Assembly: GCF_023155855.1 (NCBI RefSeq)
Contig: NZ_JAKNUT010000001.1
Location: 124,001-188,000 of the forward strand
Direction: 5' to 3'
DNA from: Microbacterium aoyamense
Lineage (GTDB): Bacteria; Actinomycetota; Actinomycetes; Actinomycetales; Microbacteriaceae
Length of the DNA stretch: 64,000 bases
Position 1 is the first letter of the stretch; each line of letters starts with the position of its first letter. Under the pieces are notes generated by a model, which saw only the letters and a list, made by a program, of their open reading frames with translations, was not told the origin of the DNA and made no database searches. The position numbers and the translations under genes are program-made. Positions 8,983 through 17,502 of this stretch are shown piece by piece.

Positions 8983-9342
8983 TCAGTCCTTCGCAGTGAT
9001 CGACGGGACGTCGAGGAGGGAGTCGATGACGCGGCGGGTGGCGACCCAGGCCGTGACGTTGGAGGCGAACACCGCGCGGCCCGCGTCGGTGATCCGGTAG
9101 TACTTGCGGCGCCCGCCCTGCGTCTCGTCGCCCCAGTAGGACTCGACGAGGCCGTCCTTCTCGAGGCGGCGGTACGTGGCGTACAGCGTCGCCTCTTTGA
9201 TCTCGTGGTCGCCGCCCGTCGCATCGCGGATGGCTTTGTAGATCTCGAAGCCGTAGCTGTCGCCGCGGCGCAGCACACCGAGCACGATCGTGTCGGTGTG
9301 ACCGCGCAGCAGGTCGGCTGCGAACGCATCGTCGTTGGTCAT
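8983..9342 (-). CDS. PadR family transcriptional regulator
   Basis: 119 residues with the PadR winged helix: LLRGHTDTIVLGVLRRGDSYGFEIYK, then ATLYATYRRLEKDGLVESYW and the wing ETQGGRRKYYRITDAG. The short C-terminal helix indicates subfamily 2. It leads the operon with the two membrane proteins downstream and probably represses that operon. Paired AGTACT palindromes lie immediately upstream of its start codon (9346-9371). Confidence 0.9.
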   Translation of the reverse strand: MTNDDAFAADLLRGHTDTIVLGVLRRGDSYGFEIYKAIRDATGGDHEIKEATLYATYRRLEKDGLVESYWGDETQGGRRKYYRITDAGRAVFASNVTAWVATRRVIDSLLDVPSITAKD

Positions 9343-9345
9343 GTC

Positions 9346-9371
9346 CAGTACTGTATCACATCAAGTACTTG
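9346..9371. promoter_or_regulatory. Candidate PadR operator, two palindromes
   Basis: CAGTACTG (9346-9353) and CAAGTACTTG (9362-9371) are both perfect palindromes sharing AGTACT, with centres 17 bp apart. They begin 3 bases before the padR start, where a promoter would be. Position and symmetry suggest autoregulation; binding is inferred. Confidence 0.6.
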
Positions 9372-9406
9372 AGCGGACAGATATCTACATCACACCGACA
9401 TGGCGT

Positions 9407-10270
9407 TCAGGATGCCGCGAGGCGCGCCCTTTCGACGCCGACGTCGAACGTCGCGGCCGGCCACTGCGGGTCGATCGCCTCGAGGGCCTCGAGCAGGAGC
9501 GCCTGCACCGCGAGGCGCGCGTACCACTTGCGGTCGGCCGGCACGACGTGCCAAGGCGCGGCATCCGTCGACGTCCGCTCGAACACCGTCTGATACGCGT
9601 CCATGTACGCGGGCCAGAGCTCGCGCTCGTCGATGTCGCCGGGGTTGTACTTCCAGTGCTTGTCAGGCCGATCGAGCCGCTCCCCCAACCGCGCTTTCTG
9701 CTCCTCGGGCGAGATGTGGAGCATGACCTTGACGATGCGGGTTCCCGCCTCCGTCAGGCGCGTCTCGAAGTCGTTGATGGCGCCGTACCGGCGCTCGATC
9801 TCGTCGGCGGGTGCGAGCCGGCGCACACGGCCGATGAGCACGTCTTCGTAGTGGGATCGGTCGAACACCCCGATGAAGCCCGGCTCGGGCAGACGCTTCT
9901 CGATGCGCCAGAGGAAGTCGTGGGCGAGCTCTTCGGGCGTCGGCTTCTTGAAGGCCGTGAGCATGACGCCCTGCGGGTCGACGGACCCGACCACGTGCCG
10001 GATGATCCCGCCCTTGCCCGCGGAGTCCATCGCCTGCAGGACGAGCAGCACACTCGCGTCGGTGGCGTCGGATCGGGACGCCGCGTACAGCCGCTCCTGG
10101 TACTCGTCCAGCTCGTCGACGCCCGCGGCGAGATCGGCGATGCCGTGGTCCTTGCGGCCGGTGTGGCCCGGCGTGGACCGAGGGTCCACGTCAGCGAGCC
10201 GGAACCCCGGCCCCACCCGGAGGATGTCGCTCGCATCGGTCGTCCAGTACCGCTGGCTCTTGGCGCTCAT
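9407..10270 (-). CDS. PPK2 family polyphosphate kinase
   Basis: 287-residue PPK2 that transfers phosphate between polyphosphate and nucleotides in the cytoplasm. Walker A MDSAGKGG is at 81-88, the arginine/aspartate lid region and Walker B FDRSHYEDVLIGRV at 136-149. Length and the HISPEEQKARLGERL and HWKYNPGDIDER segments are typical for the polyphosphate:nucleotide phosphotransferase subgroup. Whether it acts on mono- or diphosphates cannot be decided. It lies downstream of menD in the same direction, separated by 69 bases that contain a repeat-like hairpin. Confidence 0.92.
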   Translation of the reverse strand: MSAKSQRYWTTDASDILRVGPGFRLADVDPRSTPGHTGRKDHGIADLAAGVDELDEYQERLYAASRSDATDASVLLVLQAMDSAGKGGIIRHVVGSVDPQGVMLTAFKKPTPEELAHDFLWRIEKRLPEPGFIGVFDRSHYEDVLIGRVRRLAPADEIERRYGAINDFETRLTEAGTRIVKVMLHISPEEQKARLGERLDRPDKHWKYNPGDIDERELWPAYMDAYQTVFERTSTDAAPWHVVPADRKWYARLAVQALLLEALEAIDPQWPAATFDVGVERARLAAS

Positions 10271-10292
10271 GCGCCCATTCTGGCGGGGGTTC

Positions 10293-10324
10293 GTCGTTTC
10301 GTCTCGCTGCGCTCGCTCAACGAC
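10293..10324. repeat. Intergenic GTCGTT/AACGAC repeat-like hairpin
   Basis: Between menD (ending 10340) and PPK2, GTCGTT (10293-10298) pairs with AACGAC (10319-10324) around a 20-base core TCGTCTCGCTGCGCTCGCTC. The low-complexity GCTCGC core is reminiscent of dispersed intergenic repeats of high-GC actinobacteria. It is the only copy noticed here. It could also act as a menD terminator. Confidence 0.4.
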
Positions 10325-10339
10325 CGGCGAAGCTCGGGG

Positions 10340-12172
10340 TCAGCGCTCGAGCGGAACCTCGATCAGCTGCCGTCCGCCGACGGGCGAGGTGAGCGCCTGA
10401 TCGAGAGCTGCACGCGTCGTGACGCGCTGGTACTCCCAGCCGTAGGCGAGGGCGAGGTGTTCGAACCGCGTCGTGTGCGGCGTGTACAGCACGCGGTCCA
10501 TCGCTCCGTCGCCCGCGACGCCGGCGACTTCGAGTCCGTCGAAGATCGTGCCGCCGCCGTCGTTGCCGACGATGACCTGGATGCGGGGCTCGCGCTCACC
10601 CGGCGGCAGCAGAAGTGCCCCCACATCGTGCAGAAGGGTCAGGTCGCCGAGGAGCACCCGCGTGACGCCCGGCTCACCGCCGGCCTGGCTGGCGAGGGCG
10701 ACGCCGGTCGCGGTCGCGATCGTGCCGTCGATGCCGGCGAGCCCGCGGTTGGAGTGCACGCGCACCTTCTTGCCCCCGAGCACGGTGTCGGCGACCCGGA
10801 CGAGCCGCGACGAGCCGAAGACCAGCCGATCGTGCGGCCACGTCGCGCGCCACACGGCGTCGACGAGCGCCGCGCGGTCGAGCGGCGCCCGCGCGACCGC
10901 GAGCTCGGCCGCGATCGCGCCGAGTCGTTCGTTCGGCACGGCCGACGAGAGCGCGTCGGCGTCGGGCGCAGGAGGAGAGAGGTCGATGGATGCCGCGCGA
11001 GATGCCTGCATCCATTCTCCGAGCCACGCTCGATCGGTCTCGCCCGACGCGACGGCGACGGAGTCGATCGCGACGGTCTCGCCGTTGAGGTTGAGGGGCT
11101 CCCCCGGACCGCGGAGCGCAAGAACCTCGACGTCGGCGCGCGAAAGGAGCGCGGCCGCTTCGCGCGAGAGCGTGGGATGGCCGAGCACGACCACCCGCTC
11201 GACGCGGCCGCCGAGTGCGGGGTCGGCGAGCAGGGCCCGGTACCCGTGGACGAGGTGCCGACCGAATCGTGCGCCGCTGACGATCTCGGCGACGAGCGGC
11301 CAGCCGCCGACATGGGCGATCTCTTCGGCCGAGGGTCCGGCGTCGGCCCCTGCGATGACGATCGTGCGGGGTCCGCGCTCGAGCACGAACGGGGCTTCGT
11401 CGGGCTCAGGCGGAAGGTCGGCCTCGCCGATGCCGCCGCCTCCTTGATACAGCGCACCGAACGCCTCTTCCTCGACGGGCTCCGGCTCGGGCGGCGCATC
11501 GAGGTCGGCACCGGGTTCGACGGCGAGCTCGGTCTCGGGCACGCCGAGCCACTGCGGGAGCACGCCCGCGAGCGGCTCGCGGTAGGGCAGGTTCAGGTGC
11601 ACGGGACCGGCGGAGCGGAGGCCGGCACCGAGCGCCGCAGCGACCGCATCGGCCGCAACGGCGCGGAGCATCGCGCTCTGCTCGCCGTCACCGTCGGCGT
11701 CGAGGGTCTCGGGCGTCGGCAGATCCGCCTCGAATCGCGTGTTCGGCGAGAACATGCCGGGCTGCCGCGTGGTCTGGTTCGCACCGACACCGCGGAGCTC
11801 GTGAGGCCGGTCGGCCGTGAGCAGGATGAGCGGCACACCGGCGTGGTGGGCCTCGAGCGCGGGCGGCAGCAGGTTCGCCGCGGCCGTTCCCGACGTGCAG
11901 ACGACGACCGCCGGCATCCCGCTCTCGCGACCGATGCCCAGTGCGGTGAATCCGGCGACCCGCTCGTCGATGCGCACGTGCAGACGCACGAGGCCGCGCT
12001 GCTCGAGTTCGGCGGCGACCAGCGCGAGCGCCTGCGAGCGCGACCCGGGGCTCAGCACGATGTGCTGGACCCCGTGCTCGACCAGCGCGCACAGCAGCGC
12101 GGCCGCAGCATCCGTCGCCGGCGAACGATCCTCTTCCGGGCGCGACGCGTCCGCGCCGGGCGGGCTCGTCAC
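10340..12172 (-). CDS. menD: SEPHCHC synthase, thiamine diphosphate enzyme
   Basis: 610-residue thiamine-diphosphate enzyme joining isochorismate and 2-oxoglutarate in menaquinone synthesis. The N-terminus has the MenD signature HIVLSPGSRSQAL and the ThDP-activating glutamate in RIDERVAGFTALG; the C-terminal ThDP/Mg site is GDLTLLHD...VGNDGGGTIF. The middle domain carries an acidic, proline-rich insertion (DAPPEPEPVEEEAFG), probably a surface loop. GTG start; two bases separate it from the upstream PLDc_N gene. Confidence 0.95.
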   Translation of the reverse strand: MTSPPGADASRPEEDRSPATDAAAALLCALVEHGVQHIVLSPGSRSQALALVAAELEQRGLVRLHVRIDERVAGFTALGIGRESGMPAVVVCTSGTAAANLLPPALEAHHAGVPLILLTADRPHELRGVGANQTTRQPGMFSPNTRFEADLPTPETLDADGDGEQSAMLRAVAADAVAAALGAGLRSAGPVHLNLPYREPLAGVLPQWLGVPETELAVEPGADLDAPPEPEPVEEEAFGALYQGGGGIGEADLPPEPDEAPFVLERGPRTIVIAGADAGPSAEEIAHVGGWPLVAEIVSGARFGRHLVHGYRALLADPALGGRVERVVVLGHPTLSREAAALLSRADVEVLALRGPGEPLNLNGETVAIDSVAVASGETDRAWLGEWMQASRAASIDLSPPAPDADALSSAVPNERLGAIAAELAVARAPLDRAALVDAVWRATWPHDRLVFGSSRLVRVADTVLGGKKVRVHSNRGLAGIDGTIATATGVALASQAGGEPGVTRVLLGDLTLLHDVGALLLPPGEREPRIQVIVGNDGGGTIFDGLEVAGVAGDGAMDRVLYTPHTTRFEHLALAYGWEYQRVTTRAALDQALTSPVGGRQLIEVPLER

Positions 12173-12174
12173 GA

Positions 12175-12630
12175 TCAGCCGACGGCGCCGCGCTGACCGC
12201 GGGCGTCGTCATCGCCGTCGGCGCGAGGAGCGGGAGGCTCGGTCTTGCCATCGACGATTCGCGGCGACGGCGGCTCGGGCTCGCTCACGGGCGGCGTCGA
12301 CCAGCGAGGATCGTCGTCCTCGGAGTCGAGGAGAGCGAGCTCCTCTTCGAGACGGCGGATCCGTTCGTCCTGGTCGCTTCGCGCACCGAGCTTGCCGAGG
12401 AACTCGGGGTCGTCGTCTGGTGCACGGCGGGCGGCGATCTGGCTCTGGCGGACGCGGCCGACCGTGAGCCACAGGAGTCCACCGAGGACGGGGATGAGGA
12501 CGACGATCGCGATCCAGGCGGGCTTGCTCACGCCGCGATGACGCGTCGGCGGCTGCACGGCGCAGTCGACGATGGTGAAGACCCAGAAGACGGCCGCCAC
12601 CAGCCCACCGATGAGGAGCGCACGTGCCAC
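12175..12630 (-). CDS. PLDc_N domain membrane protein
   Basis: 151 residues. Two hydrophobic helices (LLIGGLVAAVFWVFTIVDCA and PAWIAIVVLIPVLGGLLWLTVGR) make the phospholipase D nuclease N-terminal (PLDc_N) motif; no HKD catalytic motif follows, only a charged, proline-rich cytoplasmic tail with a short coiled coil (DERIRRLEEELALLD). A membrane-anchor role is likely, enzymatic function unlikely. GTG 12630 has TAGGAT (complement at 12637-12642) six bases upstream. It probably forms one transcript with menD. Confidence 0.85.
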   Translation of the reverse strand: MARALLIGGLVAAVFWVFTIVDCAVQPPTRHRGVSKPAWIAIVVLIPVLGGLLWLTVGRVRQSQIAARRAPDDDPEFLGKLGARSDQDERIRRLEEELALLDSEDDDPRWSTPPVSEPEPPSPRIVDGKTEPPAPRADGDDDARGQRGAVG

Positions 12631-12694
12631 GACTCCATCCTAGGCGCGCGCGGCTGGGGGCGGCCTGCGAGAGTGCCTCGCTTACGATGGAGGC

Positions 12695-12958
12695 ATGAAA
12701 GCCCGCTCCATCGTCGTCTACACGGTGCTGCGGCTCCTCGCGTTCCTCGTGCCGTTCGGCATCCTGATGATCTTCCCGCTGTTCCGCGAGTACTACTGGC
12801 TCGCGGCGATCTTCGCGGCCCTCATCGGACTGAGCCTCTCGATGCTCTTCCTGCGTCGCCCGCTCGACGACGTCAGCGCGGGGCTCGCCGCTCGTCGCCG
12901 CGAGGAGAAGGCTGCGGCGAGCGACGAAGAGGTCGAGGACGAGGCCGGAGGCCGCTGA
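12695..12958 (+). CDS. DUF4229 membrane protein
   Basis: 87 residues: two membrane helices (VYTVLRLLAFLVPFGILMIF and WLAAIFAALIGLSLSMLFL), the LRRPLDDVSAGLAARR motif typical of DUF4229, and an acidic tail. Function unknown; often found beside menA in actinobacteria, as here, where it converges on menA with six bases between. ATG 12695 follows TACGAT (12683-12688) by six bases, so a leaderless transcript is likely even though GGAGG is also present very close to the start. Confidence 0.85.
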   Translation: MKARSIVVYTVLRLLAFLVPFGILMIFPLFREYYWLAAIFAALIGLSLSMLFLRRPLDDVSAGLAARRREEKAAASDEEVEDEAGGR

Positions 12959-12964
12959 CGGCGA

Positions 12965-13945
12965 TCAGCCGATGAAGGCCCAGAGCAGGAAGCCGCCGTA
13001 GGCCACCGAGGTCAGCGACGTCAGGCCCAGCGCGACGACGAGCTCCTTCGGCTCGCGATAGGTCCACACGATGAGGATCGCGGGCAGCGCTGCCAGCAGT
13101 GCGAGCAGCGACAGCCACGCGATGGGGTAGAACAGCGCGAGGAAGCCCGCGAGCACGAACGGCACGAGCACGAAGATCGTGAAGAGCCACCGCGTCGCGG
13201 TTCGGCCGATGAGCACCGTGAGGGTGCGCTTGCCGGCCTCGCGATCCTGGTCGATGTCGCGGAGATTGTTGGCGAGCAGCACGGCGCACGCGAGCAGACC
13301 CACGGCGACGGCGCCGAACCACGCTTCCTGCGGCAGCGCGAACGCCTGCACCCACGTCGTGCCGAGGGTGGCGACGAGCCCGAAGAAGACGAAGACGAAC
13401 AGCTCTCCCAGTCCGTAGTACCCGTACGGACGCTTGCCGCCCGTGTAGAACCACGCGGCGAGGATGCAGACCGCGCCCACCGCGAGGAACCACCACTGCT
13501 GCGTGCGGATCGTGATCGCGAGGCCCGCAAGTGCCGAGATCGCGAAGAACGTGAGGGCCACGATGAGGACGGTGCGCGGCTTCGCCTTGCGTGAGGCGGT
13601 CAGCCGAGCAGGACCGACGCGGTGATCGTCGGTGCCGCGGATGCCGTCGCTGTAGTCGTTCGCGTAGTTCACGCCGATCTGGAGCGAGATCGAGACGATG
13701 AGGCAGAACAGCGCGATGACCCAGTGGAACTCGTCGACGACGAGCATCGCGGCCCCCGTGCCGACGAGGATCGGGGTGACGGCCAGCGGGAATGTGCGCA
13801 ACCGCGCGGCGCCTACCCAATCGCCGAACGTCGCCTTCGCGACGGTGCGCGGATCGCGCGGCGCGTGGGCCTTCTGCGGGTTGCCGCGCGGCGGCTGCTT
13901 CTTCGGACCGTGCGCCTTGCGCTTCTTGCTGGGGGTACCTGCCAC
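12965..13945 (-). CDS. menA: 1,4-dihydroxy-2-naphthoate polyprenyltransferase
   Basis: 326-residue integral membrane UbiA-type prenyltransferase attaching the polyprenyl chain to DHNA. The first Asp-rich motif NYANDYSDGIRGTD is at 93-106, the second NLRDIDQD at 227-234, followed by EAGKRTL; about nine helices are visible. The N-terminal 35 residues are basic (KKRKAHGPKKQ). GTG 13945 has TAGGAT (complement 13954-13959) eight bases upstream. The polyprenyl substrate presumably comes from the synthase at 3754. Confidence 0.95.
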   Translation of the reverse strand: MAGTPSKKRKAHGPKKQPPRGNPQKAHAPRDPRTVAKATFGDWVGAARLRTFPLAVTPILVGTGAAMLVVDEFHWVIALFCLIVSISLQIGVNYANDYSDGIRGTDDHRVGPARLTASRKAKPRTVLIVALTFFAISALAGLAITIRTQQWWFLAVGAVCILAAWFYTGGKRPYGYYGLGELFVFVFFGLVATLGTTWVQAFALPQEAWFGAVAVGLLACAVLLANNLRDIDQDREAGKRTLTVLIGRTATRWLFTIFVLVPFVLAGFLALFYPIAWLSLLALLAALPAILIVWTYREPKELVVALGLTSLTSVAYGGFLLWAFIG

Positions 13946-14005
13946 GAGCAGTCATCCTAGATCCCCTTCCGATGCGCACACGCGCAGAGGTAGCACGGCT
14001 CGCGC

Positions 14006-14078
14006 CGCAAACCGTAGGAGATGTCGGCCGTTCAAGCCACGGGCGGGCCGGTATGCACCGAATCTCCTACTCTTTGCG
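14006..14078. repeat. Palindromic element A
   Basis: In the divergent menA/VOC gap, CGCAAA-cc-GTAGGAGAT (14006-14022) is complementary to ATCTCCTAC-tc-TTTGCG (14062-14078): 15 of 17 positions pair around a 39-base loop. The same inner arm GTAGGAGAT...ATCTCCTAC occurs at 60054-60110. AGGAGATG recurs at 14100-14107. Confidence 0.65.
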
Positions 14079-14130
14079 ACGGTTCGTCCAACCTCTTGGC
14101 AGGAGATGACTCCTGACGCATGATGGCGGC

Positions 14131-14508
14131 ATGCTCAGCCTCGGAACAACCGTCCTGTCGGTCGAAGACCTCACGCGCGCCGGCGACTTCTGGCGCGCGG
14201 CTCTCGGTTACGTCAACCGCAGCGAACCGAGCGACGACTGGGTCATCCTCGATCCGCCGGACAAGCAGAGCTGGGACGCGCCCGGCGCGAGCATCGCGCT
14301 CTCGGTGACCGGGTACCCGGTGCACTACCCGCCGCGCATCCACCTCGACCTGTACGCCGACGACCAAGCCGCCGAGATCGCGCGACTGCTCACGCTCGGC
14401 GCGCGCGAGGTCGATTTCGACGGCTATCCGCCCGACGCCGACTGGATCGTGCTCGAGGACACCGAGGGCAATCGGTTCTGCGTCATCGACACCGGCGAGC
14501 GCGACTGA
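14131..14508 (+). CDS. VOC family (glyoxalase-like) protein
   Basis: 125 residues with the vicinal-oxygen-chelate fold: SLGTTVLSVEDLTRAGDFWRAALGY at the N-terminus, RIHLDLYADD in the middle and WIVLEDTEGNRFCVID at the end. The H and E positions expected for metal binding are His (RIHLDL) and Glu (EDTEGNRFCV). This Glyoxalase_6 type is a small monodomain half; specificity unknown. ATG 14131 follows CATGAT (14119-14124) by six bases. It ends directly against the convergent menE stop. Confidence 0.85.
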   Translation: MLSLGTTVLSVEDLTRAGDFWRAALGYVNRSEPSDDWVILDPPDKQSWDAPGASIALSVTGYPVHYPPRIHLDLYADDQAAEIARLLTLGAREVDFDGYPPDADWIVLEDTEGNRFCVIDTGERD

Positions 14509-15663
14509 TCAGTGCAGGGCGGCGACGGCGCGACGGATGGCCTCGCGATCGGGCTTGCCCGACGGCAGGGTCGCCAACTCGTCGACGAGCACGAGGCGCG
14601 CAGGACGTGCGTGCGCCCCGATCTCGTCCGCCACGGCGACGCGCGCCTCATCGAGCTGGATCGACTCGCTGCGGCGCAGGGCTTCGCCGCGCGTCGCGAC
14701 GATGACGGATGCCTCGCCCCACCGCGCGTCGGGAACCCTGACGACGACGGCCGACGCGAGACCCGGCACGCTCCGCACGACGCGCTCGACGCGGTCGAGC
14801 GAGATGTTGATGCCCCCCGAGACGATGACGTTGTCGATGCGACCGCGGATGCGCAGCACGCCGTCCTCGACGATCCCGGCGTCGCCCGTGCGGTACCAGC
14901 GGGTGCCGTCGACGTCGCGGAGGAACGCGGCATCCGTCAGCTCCTCGTCGCCGAGATACCCGTCGGCGAGCGTCGGTCCCGATAGCTGCACCTCGGCATC
15001 CACCACGCGGACGCCGACGCCGCGCAGCGGAGACCCGTCGTAAACGCAGCCGCCGCTGGTCTCGGTCGAGCCGTACGTGCGCGCGATGCGCGCGCCCGCC
15101 TGCTCGGCGCGCTCGAGCGTGACGGGCGGGAGCGCCTGACCACCGATGAGGATCTTCTCGAACGAGCGCAGGGCGGCCAGCACCGCCGAATCGTGCTCGG
15201 CGGCGTCGAGAAGCGTCGTCAGCTGAGCCGGCACGAGCGAAGTGAAGGTCGGGATCCGGGAGCCGTGCTCCGTCGACACCATCATGAGCGCGGCGGCGGC
15301 GAACGCCTGCGGCGTGAACGATCCGCTCATGATCGCGGGCTCGCGGTCCGCGACGATCGCGCGGACGAGCACCTGGAGCCCCGCGACATAGCTCGCCGGC
15401 AGTGCGAGCAGCCACGACCCTTCGCCGATGCGGTCGGCCGTCGCGAGCGCACTCGCCGTCAGCGCGTCGCGACTGAGCACGACGCTCTTGGGCACGCCCG
15501 TCGAGCCCGACGTCGTGACGACGACCGCCGCGCCAGCGCGCACTTCGGTGCCGACGTGGCCGACGAGCCCGAGCGCCAGCGCGGGCCCCGGGCCGTGCAG
15601 CGCGGACTTCAGCGCGCGGAGGATGTCGCGGGGGTCGTCGCCCGTGACGGGTTCGAGTCGCAT
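14509..15663 (-). CDS. menE: o-succinylbenzoate-CoA ligase
   Basis: 384-residue AMP-forming acyl-CoA synthetase activating o-succinylbenzoate. The P-loop VVTTSGSTGVPKSVVLS, the adenine motif RTYGSTETSGG, YRTGDAGIVEDGVLRIRGRIDNVI and the catalytic-lysine end PSGKPDREAIRR are all present; at 384 residues it is shorter than general acyl-CoA ligases, as actinobacterial MenE is. The start is ATG 15663, overlapping the menB stop as TGATG, which indicates translational coupling menB-menE. Confidence 0.95.
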   Translation of the reverse strand: MRLEPVTGDDPRDILRALKSALHGPGPALALGLVGHVGTEVRAGAAVVVTTSGSTGVPKSVVLSRDALTASALATADRIGEGSWLLALPASYVAGLQVLVRAIVADREPAIMSGSFTPQAFAAAALMMVSTEHGSRIPTFTSLVPAQLTTLLDAAEHDSAVLAALRSFEKILIGGQALPPVTLERAEQAGARIARTYGSTETSGGCVYDGSPLRGVGVRVVDAEVQLSGPTLADGYLGDEELTDAAFLRDVDGTRWYRTGDAGIVEDGVLRIRGRIDNVIVSGGINISLDRVERVVRSVPGLASAVVVRVPDARWGEASVIVATRGEALRRSESIQLDEARVAVADEIGAHARPARLVLVDELATLPSGKPDREAIRRAVAALH

Positions 15664-16559
15664 CAATAGTGGTAGGGGTAGGGCGACCAGTCGGGATCGC
15701 GCTTCTCGAGGAAGGAGTCACGGCCCTCGACGGCTTCGTCGGTGCCGTAGGCGAGTCGCGTCGCCTCGCCGGCGAAGAGCTGCTGACCGACGAGCCCGTC
15801 GTCGACGAGGTTGAACGCGTACTTGAGCATGCGGATCGCGGTGGGCGATTTGCCGAGGATGACGCGCGCCATCGCGATCGCTTCGCGCTCGAGCTCCGAG
15901 TGGGGCACGACCCGATTGACGGCCCCCAGCTCGTATGCGCGCTGCGCGGAGTACTCCTCGGCGAGGAAGAAGATCTCGCGCGCGTTCTTCTGACCGATCT
16001 GGCGCGCGAAGTACGCGGAGCCGTAGCCGGCGTCGAACGAGCCCACGTCGGCGTCGGTCTGCTTGAAGCGCCCGTGTTCCGCCGAGGCGACGGACAGGTC
16101 GCACACGACGTTGAGCGAGTGCCCACCGCCGGCAGCCCATCCGGGAACCACGGCGATCACGACCTTGGGCATGAAGCGGATGAGCCGCTGCACCTCGAGG
16201 ATGTGCAGGCGCCCCGCCCGGGCGGGGTCGGTCACGGCATCCGTCTCGGAGTACTTGTAGCCGTCACGGCCGCGGATGCGCTGGTCGCCGCCCGAACAGA
16301 AGGCCCAGCCGCCATCCTTCGGGCTCGGTCCGTTGCCGGTGAGCAGGACGACGCCGATCTTCGGGTCCTGGCGCGCGATGTCCAGCGCCCGGTAGAGCTC
16401 GTCGACCGTGTGGGGCCGGAAGGCGTTGCGCACCTCGGGCCGGTCGAACGCGATCCGGGCGATGCGGCCGTCGTGCGAGACGTGGGCCGTGATGTCGGTG
16501 TACGAATCCGCGCCGGGGGCCGGCATCCATTCGTCCGCGTCGAAGAGCTCCGAAACCAT
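15663..16559 (-). CDS. menB: 1,4-dihydroxy-2-naphthoyl-CoA synthase
   Basis: 298-residue crotonase-fold enzyme cyclising o-succinylbenzoyl-CoA. Signatures: RPEVRNAFRPHTVDELYRA, the oxyanion/active-site loop FCSGGDQRIRG, VPGWAAGGGHSLNVVCDLSVAS, and TDADVGSFDAGYGSAYFAR with its catalytic aspartate. ATG 16559 (MVSELFD) is preferred over an upstream in-frame GTG at 16568 because TAGAGT (complement 16567-16572) lies seven bases before it and family members start at this motif. The LLM oxidoreductase ends 24 bases upstream. Confidence 0.95.
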   Translation of the reverse strand: MVSELFDADEWMPAPGADSYTDITAHVSHDGRIARIAFDRPEVRNAFRPHTVDELYRALDIARQDPKIGVVLLTGNGPSPKDGGWAFCSGGDQRIRGRDGYKYSETDAVTDPARAGRLHILEVQRLIRFMPKVVIAVVPGWAAGGGHSLNVVCDLSVASAEHGRFKQTDADVGSFDAGYGSAYFARQIGQKNAREIFFLAEEYSAQRAYELGAVNRVVPHSELEREAIAMARVILGKSPTAIRMLKYAFNLVDDGLVGQQLFAGEATRLAYGTDEAVEGRDSFLEKRDPDWSPYPYHY

Positions 16560-16583
16560 GGGCTTCACTCTAGAGCGCGAACC

Positions 16584-17384
16584 TCAGGCGTTCTTGGCGT
16601 CGCGCCAGGCGAGCCAGCGCTCGACGATCGAGTAGTCGTAGTCCGGTCCGCCGAAGCCGAGCGTGAAGAGTCGCGCGCCGCGCGCATACAGGTCGTCGGC
16701 GTCCGACTCGTCACGTCGCTGCAGCTCGTTCGAGATCACGATGCCGCTCGTGTCGCGGCCGTCCTTCTCGCCCCAGCGCTCGATGACCGAGATCTTGTGC
16801 GTGAGGTCGTCGCCGTGCGTGAAGCTGTGCCAGATGTCGGCGTGCTTCGCGACGAGGCGGAGCGTCTTCTGCTCGCCCTTGCCGCCGATCATCACGGGGA
16901 TGCGACGCGTCGGCGCGGGGTTGAGCTTCGCCCATCGCGCCTCGATGCGATCGAGACTCTCGGCGAGGTCGTTCAGGCGCGTACCCGGGGTGCCGAACTC
17001 GTAGCCGTACTCGTCGTAGTCGCGCTGGAACCAGCCCGCGCCCGTGCCGAAGATGAACCGGCCCTCGCCGCCGTTCTTGGCGGAGATGTGGTCGATCGTG
17101 CGGGCCATGTCGGCCTGCAGATCGGCGTTGCGGTAGCTGTTGCAGTTCACCAGCGCGCCGAACTCGACGCGCTCGGTCTGCTCGGCCCACGCCCCGAGCA
17201 TCGTCCACGACTCGAAATGCGGGCCGTCCATGTCGTCACCGTGCAGCGGGAAGAAGTGATCCCAGTTGAACAGGATGTCGACCCCGAGCTCTTCGAGCCG
17301 GAAGACCGCGTCGCGGATCTGGGGGTAGGTCACGTGCTGCGGCTGGATCTGCACGGCGAGGCGCACGGGGGTGTCGAGAAGCAT
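16584..17384 (-). CDS. LLM class F420-dependent oxidoreductase
   Basis: 266-residue TIM-barrel flavin/F420 oxidoreductase of the luciferase-like superfamily. Visible: VRLAVQIQPQHVTYPQIRDAVFRLEELGVD, the NWDHFFP segment, FIFGTGAGWFQRDYDEYGYEFG (key G and W residues) and IPVMIGGKGEQKTLRLVAKHADIWH. Substrate unknown. It is upstream of menB in the same direction and may be co-transcribed, but no menaquinone role is known for the family. ATG 17384 has TAGGCT (complement 17391-17396) six bases upstream. Confidence 0.9.
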   Translation of the reverse strand: MLLDTPVRLAVQIQPQHVTYPQIRDAVFRLEELGVDILFNWDHFFPLHGDDMDGPHFESWTMLGAWAEQTERVEFGALVNCNSYRNADLQADMARTIDHISAKNGGEGRFIFGTGAGWFQRDYDEYGYEFGTPGTRLNDLAESLDRIEARWAKLNPAPTRRIPVMIGGKGEQKTLRLVAKHADIWHSFTHGDDLTHKISVIERWGEKDGRDTSGIVISNELQRRDESDADDLYARGARLFTLGFGGPDYDYSIVERWLAWRDAKNA

Positions 17385-17418
17385 TCCTCAAGCCTAGGCA
17401 CGCCGCCGGCATGGTGGG

Positions 17419-17492
17419 CCGCGAGAACCCATCCGCGGGACGAGAACACACGCTCGAACGGGTGTTCTCGTGACGCAGTCGGGTTCTCGCGG
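17419..17492. repeat. Palindromic element D, nested arms
   Basis: Outer arms CCGCGAGAACCC (17419-17430) and GGGTTCTCGCGG (17481-17492) are a perfect 12-bp inverted repeat. Inside them ACGAGAACAC (17440-17449) and GTGTTCTCGT (17462-17471) form a perfect 10-bp inverted repeat. All four units share the core CGAGAAC, so the order is forward, forward, reverse, reverse. It lies between two co-directional genes. Confidence 0.75.
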
Positions 17493-17502
17493 CACTGGCG
17501 GA

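Noticed and set aside
17419..17492. Target-site duplications around elements A, B, D, E, F and H
   Set aside because: Only short or mismatched direct repeats such as CGGCGCG near element B were seen; in DNA this GC-rich they are not convincing. Only element C has a clear 12-bp repeat.
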